The notes under the pieces were generated by a model. The model made no database searches, had not been told where the DNA came from, and was given only the letters and a program-made list of their open reading frames with translations. A stretch of 64,000 bases of DNA, taken from Propionicicella superfundia DSM 22317 (GTDB lineage: Bacteria; Actinomycetota; Actinomycetes; Propionibacteriales; Propionibacteriaceae). The position numbers and the translations under genes are program-made. This document shows positions 43,023 through 51,951 of the stretch, in pieces. Location of the stretch: positions 960,757 through 1,024,756 of the forward strand of contig NZ_KE384020.1 in the NCBI RefSeq assembly GCF_000423465.1, read 5' to 3'. Each line of letters begins with the position of its first letter. Within the stretch, counting starts at the first letter, position 1.

Positions 43023-44669
43023 ATGCCCGTCCCGAGCCGCCCGTCCGTGATCGACGCGCAGTCCACGGAGTTCGACCTGATCGTGGTGGGAGGCGGCGTC
43101 ACCGGTGCCGCGTGCGCCCGCGACGCCGCGCTCCGCGGACTCCGCGTCCTGCTGCTGGAGAAGGACGATTTCGCCGCCGGCACATCCAGCCGCTCGTCCA
43201 AGCTCATCCATGGCGGCCTGCGCTATCTGGAGACGTATCAGTTCCAGCTCGTCGCCGAGTCGCTGCGCGAGCGCGAACTGACGCTCAGGCTGGCCCCGCA
43301 TCTCACGCGCGTGGACCCGTTCCTCTACCTCGTGTACGACGGCGACTCGTACGGCCTCGGCATGCTCAACTTCGCCCTCACGTTCTACGACGCCGCATCC
43401 GGCCAATGGCGCAAGCGGCGGCACCACATGCTGTCCGCGCAGAAGGTCCTGGAACGCGAACCGCACCTCGACCCGCACGGACTGCGCGGCGGCGGGTTGT
43501 ACTACGACGTCCTCACCGACGATGCGCGCTTCACGCTCGACATCGCCAAGGGGGCGGCCGAGCAGGGCGCGGTCCTCGTCAACCACGTCCGCGTCGACGG
43601 ACTCCTCCGCGAGGGCGAGCACGTGACGGGGGTCCTCGGCGTGGACGAGCTGACCGGTCAGGCCGTCACCTTCCGCGGCCGCACGGTCGTCAACGCCACG
43701 GGACCGTGGTCGGGCACGCTCGTGGCCGAGGAGTACGGCGCTCCGGTCGCCCGGCTCAAGCCGTCCAAAGGCGTTCACATCGTGCTGGACAAGGCGGTCT
43801 TCCCTCTCAACACCGCCATCTTCCTGCGCTCCCCCGACGACGGCCGGGTCACCTGGCCGACACCGTCGCTGGAGGCCGACCGCGTGTACATCGGGACGAC
43901 GGACACCGAGTACACCGGCGATGTGGACCGGGTCGAGCCGACGGAGAAGGACGTGCGGTACCTGCTGAACGTGGCGAACCGCACGATCCCCGACGCCCAC
44001 GTCGACGAGAGCCACGTCATCGGTTCCTGGGCCGGGCTGCGGCCGCTGATCGCGCCGGCGCCCGGCACGTCGGTGGGCAATGCCTCCCGCGAGCACCGCG
44101 TCGAGACCGGTCCCGGCGGCATGATCACGATCACCGGCGGCAAGCTGACGAGCAATCGAGTGATGGCCAAGCACGTCGTCGACCGCGCTGTGCAGGCTCT
44201 CGGCCGGACGACGCGCGCGTACGCCGCGAACCGCGTGCCGATCTCCGGGGGCGATCCCACGGCGGTCGCCGCGACGCGCGACCGGCTCGCCGCCGCCGAC
44301 GTCCCGCAGGATCTCGCCGACCGGTGGATGCGCCACTACGGCGCGAACGCATCGGCGATCCTCACCCGGTGGAGCGCCGACGAGGCCGCGCGCGCGGTGA
44401 TCGCGCCACGGGGCGTGACGGTGGCGGAGGTCCGCTACTGCCTGGAGGAGGAGTACTGCTGCTCCCTCGCCGACCTCATGGTCCGCCGCACCTCGCTGTT
44501 CTTCTGGGACGCCGAAGGCGGTCTCGGCGGCATCGAGGACGTCGCGGACATCCTGGCAGGTCACCTGTCCTGGACTCCGCAGGAGCGGGCCCGCCAGATC
44601 GGGGACTACACCGACCTTGTGCGGCGCCACCGGCCGCCGTACTCCGATCCCGGCGGCGATCATGCGTGA
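43023..44669 (+). CDS. Glycerol-3-phosphate dehydrogenase-like flavoenzyme (GlpD/EryB type)
   Basis: A protein of 548 residues from the ATG at 43023. The FAD-binding motif is IVVGGGVTGAACARDAALRG, followed by the GlpD signature TSSRSSKLIHGGLRYLE. A DAO domain runs to about 370 (GSWAGLRPLIAP, then GGMITITGGKLTSNRVMAKHV) and a C-terminal DAO_C domain contains the YCLEEEYCCSLADLMVRRT segment. It oxidises glycerol 3-phosphate or a related polyol phosphate such as erythritol 4-phosphate at the membrane. It overlaps the next gene by eight bases. Confidence 0.9.
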   Translation: MPVPSRPSVIDAQSTEFDLIVVGGGVTGAACARDAALRGLRVLLLEKDDFAAGTSSRSSKLIHGGLRYLETYQFQLVAESLRERELTLRLAPHLTRVDPFLYLVYDGDSYGLGMLNFALTFYDAASGQWRKRRHHMLSAQKVLEREPHLDPHGLRGGGLYYDVLTDDARFTLDIAKGAAEQGAVLVNHVRVDGLLREGEHVTGVLGVDELTGQAVTFRGRTVVNATGPWSGTLVAEEYGAPVARLKPSKGVHIVLDKAVFPLNTAIFLRSPDDGRVTWPTPSLEADRVYIGTTDTEYTGDVDRVEPTEKDVRYLLNVANRTIPDAHVDESHVIGSWAGLRPLIAPAPGTSVGNASREHRVETGPGGMITITGGKLTSNRVMAKHVVDRAVQALGRTTRAYAANRVPISGGDPTAVAATRDRLAAADVPQDLADRWMRHYGANASAILTRWSADEAARAVIAPRGVTVAEVRYCLEEEYCCSLADLMVRRTSLFFWDAEGGLGGIEDVADILAGHLSWTPQERARQIGDYTDLVRRHRPPYSDPGGDHA

Positions 44670-46062
44670 GTCCCGGCTCGACGACGTGCGCCGCGCGGCG
44701 CTCGCGTGCGGCATGTCCCAGGTCCTGCTGGGTCCCGACGCGTGGCGCGAGATCGTGCCCGCCGCCCGGGAACAGGGGCTGCGGCGGGTGCTGATCGTGC
44801 AGGACAGGACGGTCATCCTGCGCGCCGGCGAGCACCTCAAGGAACTGGTCGCCGACCGGCTTTCCGCAGCCGGGCTCGAGGTCTCGACGACCGTGATCGA
44901 CGAGGACGATCCCCACACGACACCGGCGCACATCCAGAGCGTCCGCGACAGCCTGCGGGGCGGGACGACGGTCATCGCCCTGGGCTCGGGCACCGTCGTC
45001 GACATCGCGAAACGAGCGCTCCACGAGTGGGAGACGGAGACAGGCGACCGCCTTCGTCTGGTCTCGGTGCAGACGGCGAACTCGGTGTGCGCCTACACGT
45101 CGGGAATGAGCGTCGTCACCGTGGACGGGGTCAAGCGCACGCTGCCGTCGCGCCTGCCCGACGTCCTCGTGCTCGACACGCAGACCCTCTCCGACGCCCC
45201 GGAGGAGTACACCCTCGGCGGCGTCGGCGACAATTCCGTCGCCGCCGCCTCCTTCGCCGACTATCGCCTGTGCGACCGGCTCGGGCTCGGGTGGTGGGAA
45301 CCGGCGTCCTGGGAACTCATGCGTCCCGGACGAGACCGCTTCCTGGCGCTCGATCCGGCCTTCTCCGCCGGCGCGGACCGGGCGGAGACGCTCGCGGTCG
45401 AACTGTCCGCGTGCGGGCTCGCGATGACCCTGGCCGGCGAGTCCGCTCCCCTGTCGGGTCTCGAACATGTGACGAGCCACACCCTCGACATGTCGGCCGC
45501 GAGGGACGGCAGGCCCATCGGGAACCATGGCTCGCAGTGCGCCGTGGCGACGATCCTCAGCCTCATCGCCTTCGATCTGCTGCTGAGCTCCAAGGAGCCG
45601 CCGATCCCCGACCTCACGAGGCTGGACGAGACCGACCTGCGCGACACGGTCCGCCGCGCGTTCACCCCGGTCTCGGCCGACGACCGCGTCTGGCGCGAGT
45701 GCTGGAAGGACTATTCGGTGAAGCTGCGCTCGTGGAACGAGCACGGCGACGTCATCGCCTCGGCGCTCGGCTCGTGGGACGTGCTCCGCGAGGATCTGCG
45801 CCGCTACACCGTCGAGCCGGCCCGCTTCGTCGCCGCCCTGACCGCCGCGGGCCATCCCGTCCGCTTCGAGGAGATTCCGTCGGGAATCAGCACCGAGATG
45901 GCCAGGTGGGCCTTCACCCACGCACGACTCATGCGCAAGCGCACCACGGTGTCCGACGTCCTGGCGTTCGCCGGGCGCTGGACCGAGACCTTCCTCGACG
46001 AGGTCTTCGAGGTTTTCGAAACAATCACGAGGCCCCAGGCAGGGGCTTCGCCGCGTCCATAA
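44662..46062 (+). CDS. Iron-type alcohol dehydrogenase like sn-glycerol-1-phosphate dehydrogenase (AraM/EgsA)
   Basis: A protein of 466 residues, from the ATG at 44662 inside the end of the GlpD-like gene. The NAD-binding loop is IALGSGTVVDIAKRA, followed by SVQTANSVCAYTSGMSVVTVDG. Metal ligands fit the family: Asp in NSVAAASFADYRL, His in LEHVTSHTLDM and His in IGNHGSQCAVAT. Members reduce DHAP to sn-glycerol 1-phosphate or run the reverse. The protein is some 70 residues longer than B. subtilis AraM, mostly at the C-terminus. Its presence beside a glycerol-3-phosphate type enzyme means both stereoisomers could be handled. Confidence 0.85.
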   Translation: MRESRLDDVRRAALACGMSQVLLGPDAWREIVPAAREQGLRRVLIVQDRTVILRAGEHLKELVADRLSAAGLEVSTTVIDEDDPHTTPAHIQSVRDSLRGGTTVIALGSGTVVDIAKRALHEWETETGDRLRLVSVQTANSVCAYTSGMSVVTVDGVKRTLPSRLPDVLVLDTQTLSDAPEEYTLGGVGDNSVAAASFADYRLCDRLGLGWWEPASWELMRPGRDRFLALDPAFSAGADRAETLAVELSACGLAMTLAGESAPLSGLEHVTSHTLDMSAARDGRPIGNHGSQCAVATILSLIAFDLLLSSKEPPIPDLTRLDETDLRDTVRRAFTPVSADDRVWRECWKDYSVKLRSWNEHGDVIASALGSWDVLREDLRRYTVEPARFVAALTAAGHPVRFEEIPSGISTEMARWAFTHARLMRKRTTVSDVLAFAGRWTETFLDEVFEVFETITRPQAGASPRP

Positions 46063-46084
46063 GAGTTCGGCAAAGGAGCCAATC

Positions 46085-47662
46085 GTGAACTACGTCATCG
46101 GGCTCGACACCGGAACCACCGGCGTCAAGGCCAAGATCTACAACCTCCAGGGCGGTATCGTCGCGGAGGCCTATCGGGAGTACGGGTGCGTGTACCCGCG
46201 GCCCGGCTGGGTCGATCAGGACATCAACATGCTCAGCCGGTCCAACGACGAGGTGCTGTCCGAGGTCATCGGCACGTCGGGTCTGGACCCGCGCGAGATC
46301 AAGGCCGTGAGCTTCTCGACTCAGCGGTGCCTCCACCTGTTCGTGGACGAGTCCGGCCGGCTTCTGCGAGACGGCATGGGCATCTCCTGGCAGGACACGC
46401 GCTGCGGGGCCGAGGTCGCCTGGATGAACGAGCACATCGGGGTCGAGCGCTACTACGACATCGTCGGCATGCCGCCGTCGGTGGTGTGGACCGCGCCGCA
46501 TATCCTCTGGGCTCAGCGCAACGAGCCCGAGACGATGGCACGCACCGCCAAGGTCCTCACGACGCAGGAGTGGTTCCTGCGGCAGATGGGCGCCACGGAC
46601 GGGTGGTACCAGGACTACTCCAACGGGTCGCTGTACGGGCTCATGAACATCCGCACGTTCGACTGGGACGACGGGCTCCTTGCCGAGATGGGCATCGACC
46701 GATCCCTGCTGCCCGAGCTGGTGCCGTCGGGCACCCAGGTGGGCACGGTCGACGCGGCGGCCGCGGCCCGGACGGGACTCGCCGAGGGGACGCCCCTCAT
46801 CGTCGGAGGCGGCGATCAGCAGTGCGCGGCGGTGGGAGCAGGCGTCATCTCGGCGGGGCTGGCCGAGGTGACCCTGGGCACCGCCGGCGTGAGCATCGCC
46901 CATCAGGATCAGCCGCGCTTCGACCCGGCGTGCCGCATCAACTGCTCGGCCTCCGCGGTTCCCGGAGAGAAGCTGTGGATCTCGGAGGGCCTTCAGGCGG
47001 CCGCGGCCAGTTCCTACCGCTGGTTCCGCGACTCGATCGGATATCTGGGCAAGTTCGTGGAGTCGCAGACCGGGCAGAACGCGTTCGACGTCCTCAACGG
47101 GATGGCCGCGAAGGTCCCTGCAGGGTCTCAGGGGCTGCTGTACCTGCCCTATCTCGCGGGCTCTGTCGCGCCGCACTTCGACTCCGACGCGCGTGGGTGC
47201 TTCCTCGGCCTGACCTTCGCCCACGGCACCGGGGCGATGGCCCGAGCCGTCATGGAGGGGGTGTCGCTGGAGACGCGCGACATCCTGGAGTTCTTCACGC
47301 GGATGGGCACGCCGCTCGATGAGATCCGCCTGTCGGGCGGTGCCACCCGGAGCAGGCTGTGGTGCCAGATCCAGACCGACATCTACGGACGTCCCACCGT
47401 GGCCCTCGAGGAGAGCGAATGCGCCGTCCTGGGTGCGGCGGTGATCGGCGCCGTCGGGGCCGGGGTGTTCTCGTCAACCCGGGAGGCCGTCGATGCCATG
47501 GTGCGCGTCACCGCGACCTACGAGCCGGACGCGGCCGCCCATGCCCGCTACGACGAGTTGTTCGCGGTGTTCACCAAGGCGTACCGCAGCCTCGCCGACG
47601 GGGAGGTCTTCCGCGGCATCTCGCAGTTCCAGACCGAGCACTCGGGCGAGCTCGCGGGGTGA
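46085..47662 (+). CDS. FGGY-family carbohydrate kinase (xylulose/erythritol kinase-like)
   Basis: A protein of 525 residues from the GTG at 46085, after AAAGGAGCC. The N-terminal ATPase half opens YVIGLDTGTTGVKAKIYN; the second half holds the FGGY signature region GTAGVSIA, LYLPYLAGSVAPHFDSDARG and RLSGGATRSRLWCQIQTD. It probably phosphorylates a polyol or ketose that feeds the dehydrogenases upstream. Compared with glycerol kinase the substrate pocket words differ (no PQHxWE-type segment), so glycerol itself is not certain. A hairpin follows at 47669-47701. Confidence 0.88.
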   Translation: MNYVIGLDTGTTGVKAKIYNLQGGIVAEAYREYGCVYPRPGWVDQDINMLSRSNDEVLSEVIGTSGLDPREIKAVSFSTQRCLHLFVDESGRLLRDGMGISWQDTRCGAEVAWMNEHIGVERYYDIVGMPPSVVWTAPHILWAQRNEPETMARTAKVLTTQEWFLRQMGATDGWYQDYSNGSLYGLMNIRTFDWDDGLLAEMGIDRSLLPELVPSGTQVGTVDAAAAARTGLAEGTPLIVGGGDQQCAAVGAGVISAGLAEVTLGTAGVSIAHQDQPRFDPACRINCSASAVPGEKLWISEGLQAAAASSYRWFRDSIGYLGKFVESQTGQNAFDVLNGMAAKVPAGSQGLLYLPYLAGSVAPHFDSDARGCFLGLTFAHGTGAMARAVMEGVSLETRDILEFFTRMGTPLDEIRLSGGATRSRLWCQIQTDIYGRPTVALEESECAVLGAAVIGAVGAGVFSSTREAVDAMVRVTATYEPDAAAHARYDELFAVFTKAYRSLADGEVFRGISQFQTEHSGELAG

Positions 47663-47668
47663 TGCGGG

Positions 47669-47701
47669 GCGGGGGCGTCCCTCATCGCGGGTCGCCCCCG
47701 C
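47669..47701 (+). terminator. Hairpin after the FGGY kinase gene
   Basis: GCGGGGGCG pairs perfectly with CGCCCCCGC across a 15-base loop, seven bases after the stop. It ends the plus-strand operon before the convergent MFS gene. Confidence 0.6.
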
Positions 47702-47773
47702 GCGCTGTCGCGCCTGCCCGCGGGCGTCTCGTCCCGGGTGGGGGTGCCTGCGCGAGGATGCGTCGGGGCGGCC

Positions 47774-49063
47774 TCAGACGTGGGACGTGGCGACGGTGCG
47801 GGCGCGTCGCGGGTTGCGGTCCCACACGGCAGCGATCAGGGCCGTGACGACGCCGGCCGTGGCGAGCGCCATCGTCACGGTCTCGACGCCGGACCACCCG
47901 GAGGTCTGCCACTGCTGCGTGGCGACCGCCCCGAACACCGTGCTTCCGAGGTAGTACAGGAGCAGGTACGCACCGGACGCCTGCGCCGTCCCGATTCCGC
48001 TGCGCTTGGCTTTGTCGACGACCCAGCCCGACAGCAGCGAGTGGACGCCGAGGAAGGCGAACACGCACCCGCCGAGGCCGGCGATCACCCAGGGCAGGGA
48101 GGCGGCGGTCGTCACGGCGATCGACGCGACCAGGACGGCCAGCCCCGTGGCCGTGGCGAGGCCGCGGCCGATCCGGTCGCTGAGAGCGCGCGCGATCAGC
48201 GGTGCCACCGACCCGACCGGATAGATGAGGTACACGACGACGGCTGCCGCACCGAGGCCGAACGGCGGCGCCTGCAACCGGAACGGCACCGCGTTGTACA
48301 CCCCGACGAAGGTCCCCATCGCTGCGAACCCGGTGAGGCAGAGCAGCGCGATGACCCGTTCGCGGGGTGCCAGCAACGTGCCGAGGACCGCGTCGCGCAG
48401 CCGGACCGGGCGCGGCGCGAAGCCGAGGGACGGCGGAAGCAGCAGCCACATCGCCGCGCTCGCGCCCAGCGTGAGGAGGCTCATGACCGCGGCCGCCAGC
48501 GGCCAGCCGCCGAGTGCCGCGAGCAGGCCGGGCAGGAGGCGTCCGGCTGCCCCGCCCAGACCGGTCCCTGTGATGTAGAGCGCGTTCGCCCGGGCATGCG
48601 CCGCCGGGTGCACCTCCTCGCGCAGGTAGGCCAGCGCCGCGCCGGGCAATCCCGCGAGCGTGACACCGAGCAGGCCGCGCAGCACCAGGAGGCTTCCCCA
48701 GGTGGGCGCGAATGCCGCCGCGAGCCCGAGCACGCCCGAAGCGAGCAATGACCAGCGCATCACGGCGACGCGGCCGATCCGGTCGGCCAGCGGTCCTGTG
48801 ACGAGGAGGCCGAGCATGATCGTGAGCGTCGTGATCGACAGCACGTGCGCCGACTCGGCTGCCGACACGCTGTACCGGGCCGCCAGGACGGGCAGCAGCG
48901 GCTGAACGAAGTACATCAGGGAGAAGTTCGCGAATCCGCCTGCCATGACCGCGAACACCAGTCGCCGGTATCCCGCGGTGCCGGCCGGATGTCCGGCCCA
49001 TACGGTGGGGAGGGTCGACGACGGGGCGAGGCGGACATTCTCGGCAACGGACACGACCTCCAC
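47774..49063 (-). CDS. MFS transporter, YdhP/Bcr-like exporter
   Basis: A protein of 429 residues with 12 helices. I place the start at GTG 49063; another GTG at 49054 has its GGAGG too close, and the frame from 49129 would overlap the divergent LysR gene. MFS motifs: GPLADRIGRVAVMRWSLLAS in the helix 2-3 loop and ALSDRIGRGLATATGLAVL in the helix 8-9 loop. The divergent LysR regulator 48 bases away probably controls it. The substrate is unknown. Confidence 0.88.
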   Translation of the reverse strand: MEVVSVAENVRLAPSSTLPTVWAGHPAGTAGYRRLVFAVMAGGFANFSLMYFVQPLLPVLAARYSVSAAESAHVLSITTLTIMLGLLVTGPLADRIGRVAVMRWSLLASGVLGLAAAFAPTWGSLLVLRGLLGVTLAGLPGAALAYLREEVHPAAHARANALYITGTGLGGAAGRLLPGLLAALGGWPLAAAVMSLLTLGASAAMWLLLPPSLGFAPRPVRLRDAVLGTLLAPRERVIALLCLTGFAAMGTFVGVYNAVPFRLQAPPFGLGAAAVVVYLIYPVGSVAPLIARALSDRIGRGLATATGLAVLVASIAVTTAASLPWVIAGLGGCVFAFLGVHSLLSGWVVDKAKRSGIGTAQASGAYLLLYYLGSTVFGAVATQQWQTSGWSGVETVTMALATAGVVTALIAAVWDRNPRRARTVATSHV

Positions 49064-49075
49064 CCTGGCCCTGGT

Positions 49076-49123
49076 CGATAGATGCGCCAAATGATCCGAA
49101 GAGGTTTGCTGATGCGCATATCG
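49076..49123. promoter_or_regulatory. Imperfect inverted repeat between the MFS and LysR genes
   Basis: CGATAGATGCGC (49076-49087) and GCGCATATCG (49114-49123) are inverted copies with one inserted pair. They flank the LysR start codon, the usual position of a LysR autoregulatory site, but the arms are far apart. Confidence 0.35.
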
Positions 49124-50014
49124 ACTCAATACCCTGTCCGGGTGGACGAGCAGACGCTACGCGTGTTCCTGACGCTGTGCGAGACCGAGAACACCCGGGA
49201 CGCCGCGGCGGCCCTGCGTGTCAACCAGTCCAACGTCTCCCGGGCGATCGCGCGCCTGGAGGCCGAGCTCGGGACCGAGCTGTTCACCCGACACGGCCGC
49301 CGCATCAGCCTGAACCGCGCCGGCGCCGCGTTCCGCCCCGATGCCGCCGAGATCGTCGAGCGGTACGAGATCGGACGCCGCCATCTCTCCCAGGTGACCG
49401 GGCCTGCGACCTCCATCCGGCTCGGCTTCCTCCAGTCGACCGCCCGCTGGGCCGTTCCGGTGCTCGTCGGCGGCTTCCGCGACATCGCGCCGGGCAGTCG
49501 CTTCGAACTACGGCAGGGGTTCTCCCGCGAGTTGTTCTCCTGGATCGCCGACGACGCCCTCGACGTCGCGTTCAGCACCCCGCCCGCCCGGTCGGATCTC
49601 GCCTGGACGCCCATGGTCGAGCAGCGGCTCTGCGTCGCCGTTCCGCGTGGCCATCGCCTCGCCGCCCGCGCCTCGATCACCCCGGCCGACCTGGACGGCG
49701 AGGATTTCGTCGCCTTCTCGCGCACGACGGAGATCCGCACGGTCATCGACCCGATGCTGCAGGAGGCGGGCGCCCAGGTCCGGATCGCCTTCGAGTCGAG
49801 CGAGGTCGACACGATCCGCGGCCTGGTAGGGGTCGGTCTGGGCGTCGCGATCCTGCCCGAGCCCTCGCAGATGGACGCGGCCGAGCCCATGCACATACCG
49901 CTGGTCCCGGCGCACGCGCGCCGTCTCGGGGTCGCGTGGAGCGCCGAGCGGACGAACCCCGCGAGCGTCCGCGCCTTCCTGGAGCACTGCCGCGGGCTGG
50001 ATCTGGGCGTCTGA
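49112..50014 (+). CDS. LysR-family transcription regulator
   Basis: A protein of 300 residues from the ATG at 49112 (GAGG upstream). The HTH reads DEQTLRVFLTLCETENTRDAAAALRVNQSNVSRAIARLEAELGTELFTRHGRR, the classical LysR winged helix. The ligand-binding domain (about 95-295) follows. It is divergent from the MFS exporter and is presumed to control it. Confidence 0.93.
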   Translation: MRISTQYPVRVDEQTLRVFLTLCETENTRDAAAALRVNQSNVSRAIARLEAELGTELFTRHGRRISLNRAGAAFRPDAAEIVERYEIGRRHLSQVTGPATSIRLGFLQSTARWAVPVLVGGFRDIAPGSRFELRQGFSRELFSWIADDALDVAFSTPPARSDLAWTPMVEQRLCVAVPRGHRLAARASITPADLDGEDFVAFSRTTEIRTVIDPMLQEAGAQVRIAFESSEVDTIRGLVGVGLGVAILPEPSQMDAAEPMHIPLVPAHARRLGVAWSAERTNPASVRAFLEHCRGLDLGV

Positions 50015-50020
50015 CGCGGG

Positions 50021-50353
50021 TCAGCGCCCGGCGACGATGAGGAACAACCCGCCCGCGATGGCGGTGGCGCAGAGCACGAACGACGTGATCGCGACGGCGA
50101 ACGCGACGCGCCGCTGGGTGCGGGTCGTGGGCGGGCGCTTGGCGGCCTTCGCCTTGGCCTTCTCGGCCCGGCGGATGTCCTTCTTGGAGACGATCATGAT
50201 CGCGTCGGTGAGCTCGGCCGACGTGATGCGCGGCACACGTCCGGCGCGCACCAGCATGCGCAGCCCGAACGCGTAGAAGAACACGACGAGGACGGCCCCG
50301 GTCAGCGCGGCGCCGAACACCCGGGCGAAAGCGGACCAGTCGATCTCGATCAT
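50021..50353 (-). CDS. Small two-helix membrane protein coupled to the Pit transporter
   Basis: A protein of 110 residues with an N-terminal helix (VFGAALTGAVLVVFFYAFGL), a basic middle (SKKDIRRAEKAKAKAAKRPP) and a C-terminal helix (VAFAVAITSFVLCATAIAGGLFLIVA). The ATG overlaps the pit stop by four bases. Small proteins of this sort commonly follow Pit-type phosphate transporters in actinobacteria. The function is unknown, with a regulatory or assembly role plausible. Confidence 0.8.
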   Translation of the reverse strand: MIEIDWSAFARVFGAALTGAVLVVFFYAFGLRMLVRAGRVPRITSAELTDAIMIVSKKDIRRAEKAKAKAAKRPPTTRTQRRVAFAVAITSFVLCATAIAGGLFLIVAGR

Positions 50354-51747
50354 CGCGGACCCTTCGTCGTGCTCGTCGCATCCTGCTCGACCCTGGCGCC
50401 GCCCTCGACCCTGGCGACACCCTCGACCCTGGCGCCGTCCTCAGCCTCGGCGACGTCCTCAGCCCCGGCGACGTCCTCGCGTGCCGCGCCGGGCGCCTCC
50501 TCGGCGGCCTTCGCCTTCGCCTGGGCCTTGGCGGCCGACTCCTCGGCCTTCAGCCGATCGAGACGGCGGCGGCGCCACGTCGGGGACGACTTGTGCTTGA
50601 CGTGGACGGCCCGGCCCGACTCGGCCACCTCGCTCATCGCGTTGCCCGCGGTGACCTCGTCACGACGCGACCACAGGAACAGGCCGAGGACGATCGCCAC
50701 GGCGACGATCATGTCGATCACCACGCCCGCGGTGCCGAGCCCGTGCACCACGAAGGCAGCCGCCGCCCCCACCGCGCCCGCGGCGGGAAGGGTCATCACC
50801 CACCCGGAGACGATGCGACTCACGGTCCGCCATCGCACCTTCGAGCCGCGTCGCCCGAGCCCCGAGCCGATGACCGATCCCGACGCCACCTGCGTCGTGG
50901 ACAAGGCGAAGCCGAACGCGCTCGACGCCAGGATCGTCGCAGCGGTCGACGTCTCGGCGGAGAACCCCTGCGCGGGCCGGACGTCGGTGAGCCCCTTGCC
51001 CAGCGTCCGGATGATCCGCCACCCGCCGACGTAGGTGCCGAGGGCGATCGTGAGGGCGCACGCGAAGATGACCCACAGATGCGGATCGGCCTGCGACGCG
51101 TCCTGCCAGCCCACCGTGATGAGCGCGAGCGTGATGACGCCCATCGTCTTCTGCGCGTCGTTGGTGCCGTGGGCGAGAGCCACCAGCGAGGCGGTGAGGA
51201 TCTGCCCCCACCGGAAGCCGTCGCGACCGTTGGACTGCCCGTCATAGCGCCGCGTGACCGCATATGCCATGCGCGTCGCCGCGAACGCGACGACGGCCGC
51301 CGTGACGGGCGCGATGAGGGCCGGCAGGACGATCTTGCTGAGCACGACGCCGAAGTTGATCGCCGACAAGGAGACGCCGACCGCCGTCGCACCGATGAGG
51401 CCGCCGAACAGGGCGTGGGAGGAACTCGACGGCAGCCCCAGCAGCCAGGTGAGCATGTTCCACGTGATGGCACCGATCAGGCCGGCGAAGATCATGGGCA
51501 GGAACTGCGCCGACGCGAGCTGGTCCTCGCGGATGATCCCGTGCGAGACCGTCTTCGACACCTCCGTCGACAAGAAGGCGCCGACGAGGTTCAGGACGGC
51601 CGCCAGTCCCACCGCGACCTTGGGCTTCAGCGCCCCGGTCGCGATCGGCGTCGCCATCGCGTTCGCGGTGTCGTGGAACCCGTTCGTGAAATCGAAGAAC
51701 AGTGCCAGTGCGATGACCAGCGCGACGATGAGTGCGGCGGTGTCCAC
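50350..51747 (-). CDS. pit: Low-affinity inorganic phosphate transporter (Pit family)
   Basis: A protein of 465 residues from GTG 51747 (GGAAAG upstream). The paired PHO4 signatures are GFHDTANAMATPIATGAL near the start and VALAHGTNDAQKTMGVITLAL in the middle, and GLPSSSSHALFGGLIGA lies between them. It imports phosphate-metal complexes with protons. The last 80 residues are a charged cytoplasmic tail of Ala, Glu, Val and Arg with six-residue repeats encoded by an 18-bp tandem array, which is unusual for the family. Confidence 0.94.
   Translation of the reverse strand: MDTAALIVALVIALALFFDFTNGFHDTANAMATPIATGALKPKVAVGLAAVLNLVGAFLSTEVSKTVSHGIIREDQLASAQFLPMIFAGLIGAITWNMLTWLLGLPSSSSHALFGGLIGATAVGVSLSAINFGVVLSKIVLPALIAPVTAAVVAFAATRMAYAVTRRYDGQSNGRDGFRWGQILTASLVALAHGTNDAQKTMGVITLALITVGWQDASQADPHLWVIFACALTIALGTYVGGWRIIRTLGKGLTDVRPAQGFSAETSTAATILASSAFGFALSTTQVASGSVIGSGLGRRGSKVRWRTVSRIVSGWVMTLPAAGAVGAAAAFVVHGLGTAGVVIDMIVAVAIVLGLFLWSRRDEVTAGNAMSEVAESGRAVHVKHKSSPTWRRRRLDRLKAEESAAKAQAKAKAAEEAPGAAREDVAGAEDVAEAEDGARVEGVARVEGGARVEQDATSTTKGPR
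50389..50478. repeat. Five tandem 18-bp repeats in the 3-prime end of pit
   Basis: Units start at 50389, 50407, 50425, 50443 and 50461; the consensus is near GACCCTGGCGACGTCCTC (plus strand). The first three and the last two are most alike, which points to two rounds of duplication. They encode ARVEG- and AEDVA-type hexapeptides. Confidence 0.85.
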
Positions 51748-51951
51748 CGTGAGCTTTCCGTGAGTGGGAGAGGGGGATGCTGGCGCCGAAACGCCGCACG
51801 GACCCACCGTGGGTTCACCGTGCGTTCATTCGTCGGTCAGCAGCCGTTAAGCATCCTGCCACACACCGGTGGGTCCGGATCAAACTCCGCCGTCTTTGCG
51901 AAATGACGGGTACGGCTGCGGACAGGCTCAGGCGACCCACAGACGCGTCTC

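Noticed and set aside
41591..47662. Identification of the operon as a standard erythritol (eryABC) locus
   Set aside because: FGGY kinase and GlpD-like genes fit eryA and eryB, but no EryC isomerase, RpiB or TIM homologue is present, and the AGPS-like and AraM-like genes do not belong to it.
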